NCBI RefSeq assembly: GCF_004570845.1
Contig: NZ_SPQZ01000004.1
Coordinates: 459,880 to 523,879, forward strand
Source of the DNA: Orlajensenia leifsoniae
GTDB lineage: Bacteria; Actinomycetota; Actinomycetes; Actinomycetales; Microbacteriaceae
Direction of reading: 5' to 3'
Length of the DNA: 64,000 nucleotides
A model generated the notes under the pieces. The model saw nothing but the letters and a program-made list of their open reading frames with translations, was not told the origin of the DNA and did not search any database. Shown in pieces: positions 49,321-62,211 of this stretch (the stretch's first letter is position 1; each line of letters starts with the position of its first letter). A program made the translations under genes and the position numbers.

Positions 49321-51840
49321 GTGAGAGTTCCCCTGAGCTGGTTGGCGGAGTACGTCGACCTCGTTCCCGGTACGACGACAGGGTCGTTGCACGAGGCTCT
49401 CGTGCGCGTCGGCTTCGAAGAGGAGGACGTGCACGACTTCGAGCTGAGCGGTCCCATCGTCGTGGGCGAGGTGCTCGAGTTCGTCGAGGAACCGCAGTCC
49501 AATGGCAAGACCATCCGCTGGTGCCAGGTGCGCGTCGCCCCCGACGGCGAGACCGCGGCGGACGGCGGAGACGCCGTGCACGGCATCGTCTGCGGTGCGG
49601 GCAACTTCTTCGTCGGCGACAAGGTCGTCGTGACGCTGCCCGGTTCCGTGCTGCCCGGACCGTTCCCCATCGCCGCCCGCAAGACCTACGGCCACGTCTC
49701 CGACGGCATGATCGCCTCGGCGCGCGAACTCGGCCTCGGCGAGGAGCACGACGGCATCCTGCGACTGGCCGAACTCGATCTCGATCCCGCAGTGGGAACG
49801 GATGCGATCAGCCTGCTGTCCCTGGATGATGCGGCCGTGGAGATCAACGTCACCCCCGACCGCGGCTACGCCTTCTCCATCCGCGGCGTCGCCCGCGAGT
49901 ACGCCCACGCCACCGGCGCCGCCTTCCGCGACCCGGCGCTCGCCGGAGCCGGCAGCGGATCGAGCGCCTTCCCCGTCACCATCGCCGACGACGCTCCCGT
50001 GCGCGGTCGCATCGGTGCGTCGATCTTCGTCACCCGCGTCGTGCGCGGCGTCGACCCGACCCGCCGCACTCCGGCGTGGATGATCGCGCGGCTGAAGCTC
50101 GCCGGCATCCGTTCCATCTCCCTCGTCGTCGACATCACCAACTACGTGATGCTCGAACTCGGCCAGCCGCTGCACGGCTACGACCTCGACACCCTCGTCG
50201 ACGGCATCGTCGTGCGCCGCGCCCGTGCCGGGGAGAGCATCGTGACCCTCGACGAGAAGGAGCGCACGCTCTCCGTCGAGGACCTGCTCATCACCGACGG
50301 AGCCGGACCCATCGGCCTGGCCGGCGTCATGGGAGGAGCCCGCACCGAGATCGGCAGCGACACGGTGAACGTGCTCATCGAGGCCGCGAACTTCGACCCC
50401 GTGTCGATCGCCCGCAGTGCTCGACGCCACAAGCTGCCGAGCGAGGCGTCCAAGCGCTTCGAGCGCGGAGTCGACCCGGCGGTCGCCGAGGCCGCAGCGG
50501 CGCGTGCAGCCCAGCTCCTCGCCGAGCTGGCCGGCGGCACCGTCGAGGATGCAGCGACCAGCACGGGCCAGGCGGAGCCTCGCCCGTCGGTGTTCCTGCC
50601 CGACGGATTCGTCTCCGGCCTCATCGGTGTCGACTACACCGACGACGAGATCCGCTCGGTGCTCATCGAGATCGGAGCGCAGGTCGAGCAGGCCGACGGC
50701 GGACTCGCCGTCACGCCGCCGAGCTGGCGCCCCGACATCGTGGGCAAGGCCGACCTCGCCGAGGAGGTCGCCCGTATCAACGGGTACGATCGCATCCCCG
50801 CCGTGCTTCCCGTCGCTCCTCCCGGCCGGGGTCTCACCCGCGCCCAGCGCCTGCGTCGCATCACCACGAACGTGCTCGCGGGCAGCGGCCTCACCGAGGT
50901 CCTGGCCTACCCGTTCGTCAGCCCGACGGATGCGGCCGCCTTCTCGGGCCTCGAGGGCGAGGTCGCCCAGCCCGTCCGTGTGGCGAACCCGCTCGACGGG
51001 GCTCGGCCGCTGCTGCGCACCTCGCTCCTGCCGGGCCTCGCGGAGATCGCGCACCGCAACCTGTCGCGCGGCATCACCGACCTCGCGATCTTCGAGACCG
51101 GGCTGGTCACCCTGCCGACGGCATCCGGCACCTTCGGCAGTGCCACTCTGCCCGTCGGCAACGCCCGGCCCGATGCGGCTGTCCTCGCCGACCTCGATGC
51201 GGGCATCCCGCGCCAGCCGCGGAACGTCGCAGCCCTCCTTCTCGGCAACGCCATCGTGCGCCAGCCCGGCCAGGCTCCCGTCGCCTGGGACTGGCAGGAC
51301 GCGATCGGCGTCGCGCAGCGTCTCGGCACGGCCCTCGACGTCGAGCTCGTCGTCGAGCAGGGCGCCCACCCGGCGTTCCATCCCGGCCGTACCGCGCGCA
51401 TCGCCGCGGCCGGTGAGACCGTCGGCTTCGCGGGTGAACTGCTGCCCGACCTCGCGGCATCCGCAGACCTTCCCCGCACAGTCGCGGCGGTCGAGCTCGA
51501 CCTCGACGCGCTCATCCGCCTCGGCAGGTCCGAGATCCTCGCCCGCCCCGTGCCGACCAAGCCCGCGGCGACGCAGGACCTCTCGCTCGTGGTGGCGACC
51601 GACGTCGCGGCGGGCGCGGTGCGCGCCGCCATCGTCGAAGGCGCTGGGGAACTCCTCGAAGACGTCAGACTCGTCGACGACTACCGCGGAGCCGGGCTGC
51701 CCGACGGCACGAAGAGCCTCACGTTCGCGCTGCGTTTCCGCGCCGCCGACCGCACGCTCACGGCGGCCGAGGCCTCGGAAGCCAAGCTCGCCGGTGCGGC
51801 TCGCGCGACCGAACTGCACGGAGCGCACCTCCGCGACTGA
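49321..51840 (+). CDS. pheT: phenylalanyl-tRNA synthetase beta subunit
   Basis: 839 residues. In order: the N-terminal PLSWLAEYV, an EMAP-like tRNA-binding domain (VGEVLEFVEEP...IVCGAGNF), B3/B4 editing domain (IEAANFDPVSIARSARRHKLPSEASKRFERG split by linkers), B5, the catalytic-like core (INGYDRIPAVLP), and the C-terminal FDX-ACB domain (PTKPAATQDLSLVV) that grips tRNA. GTG start with GGTGG upstream. Confidence 0.96.
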   Translation: MRVPLSWLAEYVDLVPGTTTGSLHEALVRVGFEEEDVHDFELSGPIVVGEVLEFVEEPQSNGKTIRWCQVRVAPDGETAADGGDAVHGIVCGAGNFFVGDKVVVTLPGSVLPGPFPIAARKTYGHVSDGMIASARELGLGEEHDGILRLAELDLDPAVGTDAISLLSLDDAAVEINVTPDRGYAFSIRGVAREYAHATGAAFRDPALAGAGSGSSAFPVTIADDAPVRGRIGASIFVTRVVRGVDPTRRTPAWMIARLKLAGIRSISLVVDITNYVMLELGQPLHGYDLDTLVDGIVVRRARAGESIVTLDEKERTLSVEDLLITDGAGPIGLAGVMGGARTEIGSDTVNVLIEAANFDPVSIARSARRHKLPSEASKRFERGVDPAVAEAAAARAAQLLAELAGGTVEDAATSTGQAEPRPSVFLPDGFVSGLIGVDYTDDEIRSVLIEIGAQVEQADGGLAVTPPSWRPDIVGKADLAEEVARINGYDRIPAVLPVAPPGRGLTRAQRLRRITTNVLAGSGLTEVLAYPFVSPTDAAAFSGLEGEVAQPVRVANPLDGARPLLRTSLLPGLAEIAHRNLSRGITDLAIFETGLVTLPTASGTFGSATLPVGNARPDAAVLADLDAGIPRQPRNVAALLLGNAIVRQPGQAPVAWDWQDAIGVAQRLGTALDVELVVEQGAHPAFHPGRTARIAAAGETVGFAGELLPDLAASADLPRTVAAVELDLDALIRLGRSEILARPVPTKPAATQDLSLVVATDVAAGAVRAAIVEGAGELLEDVRLVDDYRGAGLPDGTKSLTFALRFRAADRTLTAAEASEAKLAGAARATELHGAHLRD

Positions 51841-51850
51841 TCCTGCTCCC

Positions 51851-51917
51851 GCGCTGTAGGAACTGCGCCGCGCTCCCGAGATTCTGGAGGCGCGGCGCAG
51901 TTTCCGTAGCGCAGGAC
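51851..51917 (+). terminator. terminator of pheST
   Basis: AACTGCGCCGCGC-TCC pairs with GGAGGCGCGGCGCAGTT with one bulge; outer arms GCGCT and AGCGC extend the stem. A short TTTCC follows the inner stem. Confidence 0.7.
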
Positions 51918-51979
51918 TGGCAGGCGAGAAGACGAGGCATCGCGCGTTCAGTCGTCTCAGTCGGGCATGTGCGCCATTA

Positions 51980-51996
51980 TCTTGCGTCATTTGCAG
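51980..51996 (+). promoter_or_regulatory. possible ARG box overlapping the arg -35 element
   Basis: TTGCGTCATTTGCAG has the dyad TGC...GCA around an AT-rich centre, similar in kind to actinobacterial ArgR sites. The match is partial and was judged by eye. Confidence 0.25.
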
Positions 51997-52020
51997 GATT
52001 GTGTCGGCGACCGATAGGGT
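51991..52020 (+). promoter_or_regulatory. promoter of the arg leader ORF
   Basis: -35 TTGCAG and -10 TAGGGT separated by 18 bases. The -10 ends 6 bases before ATG 52027, so the transcript would begin at the leader ORF itself. Confidence 0.5.
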
Positions 52021-52026
52021 CACTCC

Positions 52027-52110
52027 ATGCCCACCGCACAGCCCACAGTCTCGCGCATCGCGCGCGTGGGTTCCGTGCTGCCCCGACGCCGGGTCGAGCG
52101 CCGACTCTAG
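52027..52110 (+). CDS. putative arginine-rich leader peptide before argC
   Basis: 27 residues, MPTAQPTVSRIARVGSVLPR followed by RRVERRL and TAG. Seven residues are Arg, five of them in the last eight residues (RRRVERRL), with codons CGC, CGA and CGG. It starts 6 bases behind a -10 element and ends 82 bases before argC. Arg-rich coding directly upstream of an arginine operon is the arrangement of a ribosome-mediated attenuator. A small hairpin CGACGG/CCGTTCGTCG (about 52122-52142) lies behind it. No function is proven. Confidence 0.45.
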   Translation: MPTAQPTVSRIARVGSVLPRRRVERRL

Positions 52111-52180
52111 GCGACCTTGCACCGACGGTTCAGCCGTTCGTCGTGAGCGTCGCCGCATCAGCCTCGACAGCTCTCGACCC

Positions 52181-52186
52181 TAAGGT
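52181..52186 (+). promoter_or_regulatory. argC ribosome-binding site and/or leaderless -10 element
   Basis: TAAGGT ends 6 bases before ATG 52193 and fits the local leaderless pattern, but the overlapping AAGGTGG is also a good ribosome-binding site. The sequence alone does not decide. Confidence 0.4.
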
Positions 52187-52192
52187 GGAATC

Positions 52193-53236
52193 ATGACGTT
52201 CTCGGTCGCCGTCTCCGGCGCATCCGGCTATGCAGGTGGCGAACTGCTGCGCCTGCTCGCCTCGCATCCCGACCTCGAGGTGCGCACTGTCACCGCGCAC
52301 CAGAACGCCGGCCAGAAGCTGGTCTCCGCCCAGCCGCATCTGCGCAGCTACGGCGATCTGGTGCTGCAGCCGACGACCGCGGAGGTCCTCGCCGGACACG
52401 ACGTCGTGTTCCTCGCCCTCCCGCACGGCAAGTCCGGCGAGGTGACGGAGCGGCTCTCACCCCAGACTCTCGTCATCGACTGCGGCGCCGATCACAGGCT
52501 CGAGAGTGCGACCGACTGGGCCGCGTTCTACGGCGGCGACCACTACGGCGCTTGGACCTACGGCGTCCCCGAGCTCCCGCGCGCGACGGGCGACCAGCGC
52601 GCAGACCTCGCCTCCTCCCGGCGCATCGCAGCGCCGGGCTGCAACGCCAGCACCGTCGCGCTCTCGCTGGCCCCGGGCATCCTCGCCGGAGTCATCGAGG
52701 AGCAGGACCTGGTCTCGGTGCTCGCCGTCGGCCCGTCGGGCGCCGGCAAGAGCCTCAAGGTGAACCTCCTCGCGAGCGAGATCCTCGGGTCGGCCAGCCC
52801 CTACGCCGTCGGGGGAAGCCACCGGCACATCCCCGAGATCCAGCAGGCTCTCCGGGCCGCCGGGGCGACGGCCCCCACCATCTCCTTCACCCCGGTCCTG
52901 GTGCCGATGTCCCGGGGAATCCTCGCCGTCAGCACGGCGCGCATCATTCCGGGCACGGATGCCGCCGGCATCCGTCGCGCCTGGGAGACGGCCTACGCCG
53001 GAGAGTCCTTCGTGCAGCTCCTGCCCGAGGGCGAGCAGCCGCGCACGGCCGACGTGCAGGGCGCGAACACGGCCCTCATCGGCCTGGAGATCGACGAGGC
53101 CGCGCGCCGCGTGGTCGTCACGACCGCCGTCGACAACCTCGTCAAGGGCACCGCCGGTGCCGCCATCCAGTCGGCGAACATCGCCCTCGGCCTTCCGGAG
53201 ACCACTGGTCTCCCCGTGAACGGAGTCGCACCGTGA
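52193..53236 (+). CDS. argC: N-acetyl-gamma-glutamyl-phosphate reductase
   Basis: 347 residues. NADPH-dependent reduction in arginine synthesis. Rossmann motif [13 protein letters not shown], catalytic Cys in APGCNAST, and substrate-binding HRHIPEI. First gene of argC-argJ-argB-argD-argF-argH, all linked by short gaps or overlaps; GTGA overlap with argJ. Confidence 0.96.
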   Translation: MTFSVAVSGASGYAGGELLRLLASHPDLEVRTVTAHQNAGQKLVSAQPHLRSYGDLVLQPTTAEVLAGHDVVFLALPHGKSGEVTERLSPQTLVIDCGADHRLESATDWAAFYGGDHYGAWTYGVPELPRATGDQRADLASSRRIAAPGCNASTVALSLAPGILAGVIEEQDLVSVLAVGPSGAGKSLKVNLLASEILGSASPYAVGGSHRHIPEIQQALRAAGATAPTISFTPVLVPMSRGILAVSTARIIPGTDAAGIRRAWETAYAGESFVQLLPEGEQPRTADVQGANTALIGLEIDEAARRVVVTTAVDNLVKGTAGAAIQSANIALGLPETTGLPVNGVAP

Positions 53237-54384
53237 CAGTCACAGCCCCCCTCGGCTTCGAGGCATCCGGAATCGCTGCAGGCATCAAGACCTCCGGTGC
53301 CCCCGACCTCGCCCTGATCGTCAACCGCGGGCCGTCGCAGCAGGCGGCCGTCGTGTTCACCAGCAACCGCGCGAAGGCCAATCCCATCCTCTGGTCGCAG
53401 CAGGTCATCGTCGACGGCGTCGCGAGCGCCATCGTGCTGAACTCGGGCGGCGCCAACTGCTTCACGGGTCCGCAGGGCTTCCAGGTCACGCACCGCACGG
53501 CCGAGGCCGTGGCCGAGGCTCTCGACGTCTCGGCCGGCGACGTGCTCGTCTGCTCCACGGGTCTCATCGGCGACCAGCTCGACGGCGAGCTCCTGGCGGC
53601 CGGCGTGATGACGGCCGCCTCGGCGCTGAGCGTCGACGGGGGAGCCGACGCGGCGCGGGCCATCATGACGACGGACTCCCACCCCAAGGCCACGGTCGTG
53701 CAGCGCGACGGCTGGAGCCTCGGCGGCATCGCCAAGGGTGCCGGCATGCTCGCGCCGGGCCTCGCCACGATGCTCGTCGTCATCACGACGGATGCCGACC
53801 TCACGGCATCCGCCCTCGACGCGTCGCTCCGCTCCGCCACCCGCGTGACGTTCGATCGCCTCGACTCCGACGGCTGCATGTCGACCAACGACCAGGTGTC
53901 GCTGCTCGCCTCGGGTGCTTCGGGCATCACGCCCGACGTCGAGGAGTTCACCGCAGCGCTCACCGAGGTCTGCCGCGATCTCGCCCTGCAGTTGCAGTCG
54001 GATGCCGAGGGCGCGAGCCACGACATCGCCATCGAGGTCGTCGGGGCCGTGAGTGAACTCGACGCCGTCGAGGTGGGGCGTTCCGTCGCACGCAACAACC
54101 TGTTCAAGGCGGCGATCTTCGGCAACGATCCCAACTGGGGCCGCGTGCTGGCCGCCATCGGAACCACGAGCGCCACCTTCGACCCCTACAACGTCGACGT
54201 CTCGATGAACGGCGTCCGCGTCTGCTCCGAGGGACGGCCCGACCGTTCGCGCGATGAGGTCGACCTCGAGCCGCGCGCCGTGCACGTCCTCGTCGACCTG
54301 CAGGTCGGCGAGGCGCAGGCCACCATCTGGACCAACGACCTCACGCACGACTACGTGCATGAGAACAGCGCCTACGCGAGCTAG
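53233..54384 (+). CDS. argJ: bifunctional ornithine acetyltransferase/N-acetylglutamate synthase
   Basis: 383 residues. It recycles the acetyl group from acetylornithine to glutamate and may also make acetylglutamate from acetyl-CoA. The self-cleavage site is [14 protein letters not shown], between Ala and the nucleophile Thr. [17 protein letters not shown] is the C-terminal block. GTG start overlapping argC. Confidence 0.96.
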   Translation: MTVTAPLGFEASGIAAGIKTSGAPDLALIVNRGPSQQAAVVFTSNRAKANPILWSQQVIVDGVASAIVLNSGGANCFTGPQGFQVTHRTAEAVAEALDVSAGDVLVCSTGLIGDQLDGELLAAGVMTAASALSVDGGADAARAIMTTDSHPKATVVQRDGWSLGGIAKGAGMLAPGLATMLVVITTDADLTASALDASLRSATRVTFDRLDSDGCMSTNDQVSLLASGASGITPDVEEFTAALTEVCRDLALQLQSDAEGASHDIAIEVVGAVSELDAVEVGRSVARNNLFKAAIFGNDPNWGRVLAAIGTTSATFDPYNVDVSMNGVRVCSEGRPDRSRDEVDLEPRAVHVLVDLQVGEAQATIWTNDLTHDYVHENSAYAS

Positions 54385-54394
54385 GAGGAGACGG

Positions 54395-58876
<4,482 letters not shown>

Positions 58877-58880
58877 CCCC

Positions 58881-59489
58881 GTGGTGCTCGACCGCGCCGC
58901 CCTGTCCCGCGACGCGGTCGAGCTCGCACCGGAGCTGCTCGGCGCCCTCCTCACCCACCGCACGAGCGAGGGCGACGTGACCGTGCGGCTCACCGAGGTC
59001 GAGGCCTATCGAGGCACCGGGGAGGATCCCGGCTCGCATGCCCACCGCGGCATGACACCGCGAACGACTGTCATGTTCGGGGAGCCCGGCCACCTCTACG
59101 CGTACTTCACCTACGGCATGCACACCTGCGTCAACATCGTGTGCTCACCTGCCGGATCCGCGTCGGCGCTGCTGCTCCGGGCCGGTGAGATCGTCGACGG
59201 CGTCGAACTCGCACGCCGTCGCAGGCCGTCAGCAGCGAGTGACCGCGACTTGGCGCGCGGTCCGGCGCGCCTCGCGAGCGCTCTCGGCATCCCTCTCGCC
59301 GAGAACGGAGCCGATCTCTTCTCCGATCCGTTCGCCCTGCGGGGTCCGGATGCTGCACCCGACGTCGCGCGCGGTCCGCGTGTCGGCGTCTCGGGCGCGG
59401 GCGGAGGCGCGGCCTACCCGTGGCGCTTCTGGATCCCGGGCGACCCGACGGTGTCGGTCTACCGTCGGCACGCGCGATCGCACGACTGA
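58881..59489 (+). CDS. DNA-3-methyladenine glycosylase (AAG/Mpg type)
   Basis: 202 residues. It flips out and excises alkylated purines. LAPELLGALLTHR starts the fold, TEVEAYRG holds the catalytic Glu, and AYFTYGMHTCVNIV holds the intercalating Tyr region. GTG 58881 is five bases after argH, so it probably rides on the arg operon transcript. Confidence 0.92.
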   Translation: MVLDRAALSRDAVELAPELLGALLTHRTSEGDVTVRLTEVEAYRGTGEDPGSHAHRGMTPRTTVMFGEPGHLYAYFTYGMHTCVNIVCSPAGSASALLLRAGEIVDGVELARRRRPSAASDRDLARGPARLASALGIPLAENGADLFSDPFALRGPDAAPDVARGPRVGVSGAGGGAAYPWRFWIPGDPTVSVYRRHARSHD

Positions 59490-59528
59490 TCGACCGTGTC
59501 GTGAAGGCGCGAAGCGGATGCGGTGAGC

Positions 59529-60101
59529 TCAGCTCAGGGCGAGGTGCACGATGGCGCCGCAGAGGCACGCCCAGATCAGGCTGGCCATGGTGCCGATGAT
59601 GAACCTCTCGCGAGCCTCGGACGACTCGAGCTCGGTGAAGCGGCCGACGCCCTTGACGGCCACGACGATCGCCAAGCCCTCAGGGAACCCGGCGATGATC
59701 GTCGCGACGGTGGCGAAACGTTCCAGTACGCCGATCGTCTGGCCTCCGCGCAGGATCTCGCGTCCCGTCGTCGCTCCGTCGGAGCGGATGCCCTCGACGA
59801 GGATGCCGCCGTGCACGCCGGTGCGCACGCTGCCCTTGGTCGCGAGGTCGAGCGCCAGCACCGCGGCCGGGCCGCCGCCGAACACCGCGAGGGCCATCGC
59901 GCCGATGACCACGACGATGGTGAGCAGCGGCTCGATCTGACCCGTAGCCAGCCAGGCGAGCACGAATGCAGCGGCGAGAGAGCCCGCTGCGGCCCAGGTC
60001 ATCACCCTGTCCGGGCGCAGGAATGCTATGACGGCGAAGGTCGCCCCCGCGCCGAGCACGAGCACGAGCAGCAGCCAGATGACGATGGTGACGGCGATCA
60101 T
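59529..60101 (-). CDS. conserved membrane protein paired with a SatD-like gene
   Basis: 190 residues with about four to five hydrophobic helices (1-26, 32-53, 58-85 and 162-188). A soluble segment VEGIRSDGATTGREILRGGQTIGVLERF lies between, followed by a helix that ends in GLAIVVAVKGVGRF. It has no known family name that I can give. The start overlaps the stop of the SatD-like gene by 4 bases, so the two form one unit. Confidence 0.75.
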   Translation of the reverse strand: MIAVTIVIWLLLVLVLGAGATFAVIAFLRPDRVMTWAAAGSLAAAFVLAWLATGQIEPLLTIVVVIGAMALAVFGGGPAAVLALDLATKGSVRTGVHGGILVEGIRSDGATTGREILRGGQTIGVLERFATVATIIAGFPEGLAIVVAVKGVGRFTELESSEARERFIIGTMASLIWACLCGAIVHLALS

Positions 60102-60733
60102 TCGGTGGGGTCCGTTCCGTTCCGCGTCGCTGGCGACGCCTCTGCATCGAGTTCGGCCAGGAGATGCTCCAGCGAAGACCGGGCGTCGTCCTCGACCCTC
60201 CAGAGCGCAGCACGGAGGCGCTGGCTCACGGCGGCAGCCGATATCCCGAGTATGCCAGCCGCATCCTTCTGGGAGTGACCGGCGCGCATCAGATCCGTCA
60301 CCTCCCAGCCCTGCTCCGAGCGTCGTGCACGCGTGAGCAGGAGCATGCTGACGAGAGGCTCGATGATGGTGGCGCGCTCCGCGGCGTCGGGGGCGCGCAG
60401 GGCGAACCTGGACTCGGCGCGCTTGGCCGCCTCGACAGCGTCCCGGGCTCCGATGAACGCCGGCCCTGTGGCCTTGCGTGCGGCGTCGGGCAGCGGAGTG
60501 CGTACCGAACCGATCCCCAGCCCGATGCTCCAGTGTCCGGAGCGGGCGAGTGCTCCGACCATCGCCAGCGCCGTCGAGGCAGAGGGGGTGACGGCCTGGA
60601 TCTCATCGCCGGCCGTCTGGTCGACCGGGAGCACCAGGTCGTCCCCGAAGGTGGTCTCGAGCGAACGCACCGCCGCATCCGCCCGGTCCACGTCGTGGCG
60701 GGAGTCGACTTGATCCGCTGTGATGACGAACAT
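60098..60733 (-). CDS. SatD-like protein with C-terminal helix-turn-helix
   Basis: 211 residues. The N-terminal half (FVITADQVDSR, VLPVDQTAGDEIQAV, SIGLGIGSV) resembles SatD-type proteins, which look like degenerate nucleotide-cyclase folds. The C-terminal part is a helix-turn-helix, GHSQKDAAGILGISAAAVSQRLRAA. It is probably a regulator linked to the membrane protein it overlaps. Family assignment is by recollection of the pattern. Confidence 0.65.
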   Translation of the reverse strand: MFVITADQVDSRHDVDRADAAVRSLETTFGDDLVLPVDQTAGDEIQAVTPSASTALAMVGALARSGHWSIGLGIGSVRTPLPDAARKATGPAFIGARDAVEAAKRAESRFALRAPDAAERATIIEPLVSMLLLTRARRSEQGWEVTDLMRAGHSQKDAAGILGISAAAVSQRLRAALWRVEDDARSSLEHLLAELDAEASPATRNGTDPTE

Positions 60734-60842
60734 GAATTCTCCGATCTGAAGTCTGTAAGGTTACTCCAGTCAAATCAATTTGTGAAGCTTATTTCATTGA
60801 CATCTAGTGTTCAGCCTTGATTCGCCCGCCGAGGCCCGCTGA

Positions 60843-60848
60843 TAACCT
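60843..60848 (+). promoter_or_regulatory. -10 element of leaderless tyrS
   Basis: TAACCT ends 6 bases before GTG 60855; no ribosome-binding sequence. Confidence 0.6.
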
Positions 60849-60854
60849 TGCAGC

Positions 60855-62156
60855 GTGTCCGACCCAGCCATCCTCGCCGATCAGGCCAACGACCCGACCT
60901 TCTCCGACATCTGGGAGGAGCTCGTCTGGCGTGGACTCGTGCATGTCTCGACCGATGAGAGCGAGCTCCAGGAACTCCTCGCCGGCGATCCCATCACGTT
61001 CTACTGCGGGTTCGACCCCACAGCGCCGAGTCTCCACCTCGGAAACCTCGTGCAGCTGCTCGTCATGCGTCGCCTCCAACTGGCCGGTCACCGTCCTCTC
61101 GGACTCGTCGGCGGCTCGACCGGCCTCATCGGCGATCCCCGCCCGACGGCCGAACGCACCCTCAACACCCGCGAGACCGTGACCGAGTGGGTGGGCTACC
61201 TGCAGGGCCAGGTCTCCCGCTTCCTCAGCGCCGAGGGCGACAACGGCATGCGCCTCGTCAACAACCTCGACTGGACGGCCCCGCTGTCGGCGATCGACTT
61301 CCTGCGGGAGATCGGCAAGCACTACCGCGTCGGAACGATGATCAAGAAAGACGCCGTCGCGGCCAGGCTCAACTCCGATGCCGGCATCAGCTACACGGAG
61401 TTCAGCTACCAGATCCTGCAGGGGCTCGATTACCTCGAGCTCTACCGCAGCTACGGCTGCGTGCTGCAGACGGGTGGCAGCGATCAGTGGGGCAACCTCA
61501 CGAGCGGCACCGACCTCATCCACCGCACGGAGGGGGTGAGCGTGCACGCCATCGGCACCCCGCTCATCACCAACAGCGACGGCACAAAGTTCGGCAAGAG
61601 CGAGGGCAACGCCATCTGGCTCGACTCGGCACTGGTGAGCCCCTACGCCTTCTACCAGTTCTGGCTCAACACCGACGACGCCGATGTCATCAGCAGGCTC
61701 AAGGTGTTCACCTTCCTCGATCGCGCAGAGATCGAGCGTCTCGAGGCGCTCGTGGCGAGCGAGCCGTTCCGTCGCGAGTCCCAGCGCACGCTCGCGCGCG
61801 CCGTCACGACCCTCGTGCACGGCGCCGACGCCACCGACAAGGCGATCGCCGCCGCCGATGCGCTCTTCGGTCAGGGCGACGTGGCCGCGCTCGATGCCGA
61901 GACGCTCGAGAGCGCGCTCCGTGAGCTGCCGAACACCACGACGTCCCCGACGGCGACCATCGTGCAGCTCCTGCTCGACACCGGCCTCAGCGGCAGCATC
62001 AGCGAGGCTCGCCGGGCGATCGCCCAGGGCGGCGTCTCGGTGAACGGCGTCAAGGTGACCGATGACACGGCGTCCATCGAGGGCTCGACGCTGCCGTCGG
62101 GCATGGCCGTCCTCCGACGGGGCAAGAAGACCCTCGCCGGGATCTTCGTCCTCTAG
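60855..62156 (+). CDS. tyrS: tyrosyl-tRNA synthetase
   Basis: 433 residues, class I, bacterial TyrRS. The HIGH-type motif is PSLHLGNL, the KMSKS-type motif KFGKSEGN, and the Tyr pocket has YCGFDPT and QTGGSDQWGN. A C-terminal S4 domain (SGSISEARRAIAQGGVSVNGVKV) binds tRNA. The upstream rRNA-side position is common in Actinobacteria. Confidence 0.97.
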   Translation: MSDPAILADQANDPTFSDIWEELVWRGLVHVSTDESELQELLAGDPITFYCGFDPTAPSLHLGNLVQLLVMRRLQLAGHRPLGLVGGSTGLIGDPRPTAERTLNTRETVTEWVGYLQGQVSRFLSAEGDNGMRLVNNLDWTAPLSAIDFLREIGKHYRVGTMIKKDAVAARLNSDAGISYTEFSYQILQGLDYLELYRSYGCVLQTGGSDQWGNLTSGTDLIHRTEGVSVHAIGTPLITNSDGTKFGKSEGNAIWLDSALVSPYAFYQFWLNTDDADVISRLKVFTFLDRAEIERLEALVASEPFRRESQRTLARAVTTLVHGADATDKAIAAADALFGQGDVAALDAETLESALRELPNTTTSPTATIVQLLLDTGLSGSISEARRAIAQGGVSVNGVKVTDDTASIEGSTLPSGMAVLRRGKKTLAGIFVL

Positions 62157-62211
62157 GCCACAGTTCGCACCGGGCCGGCCGGGGGCCACACCCGATGCGC
62201 AGCACGTGGGG

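Noticed and set aside
49315..52158. 947-residue open frame opposite pheT
   Set aside because: Shadow frame; would cover a complete pheT.
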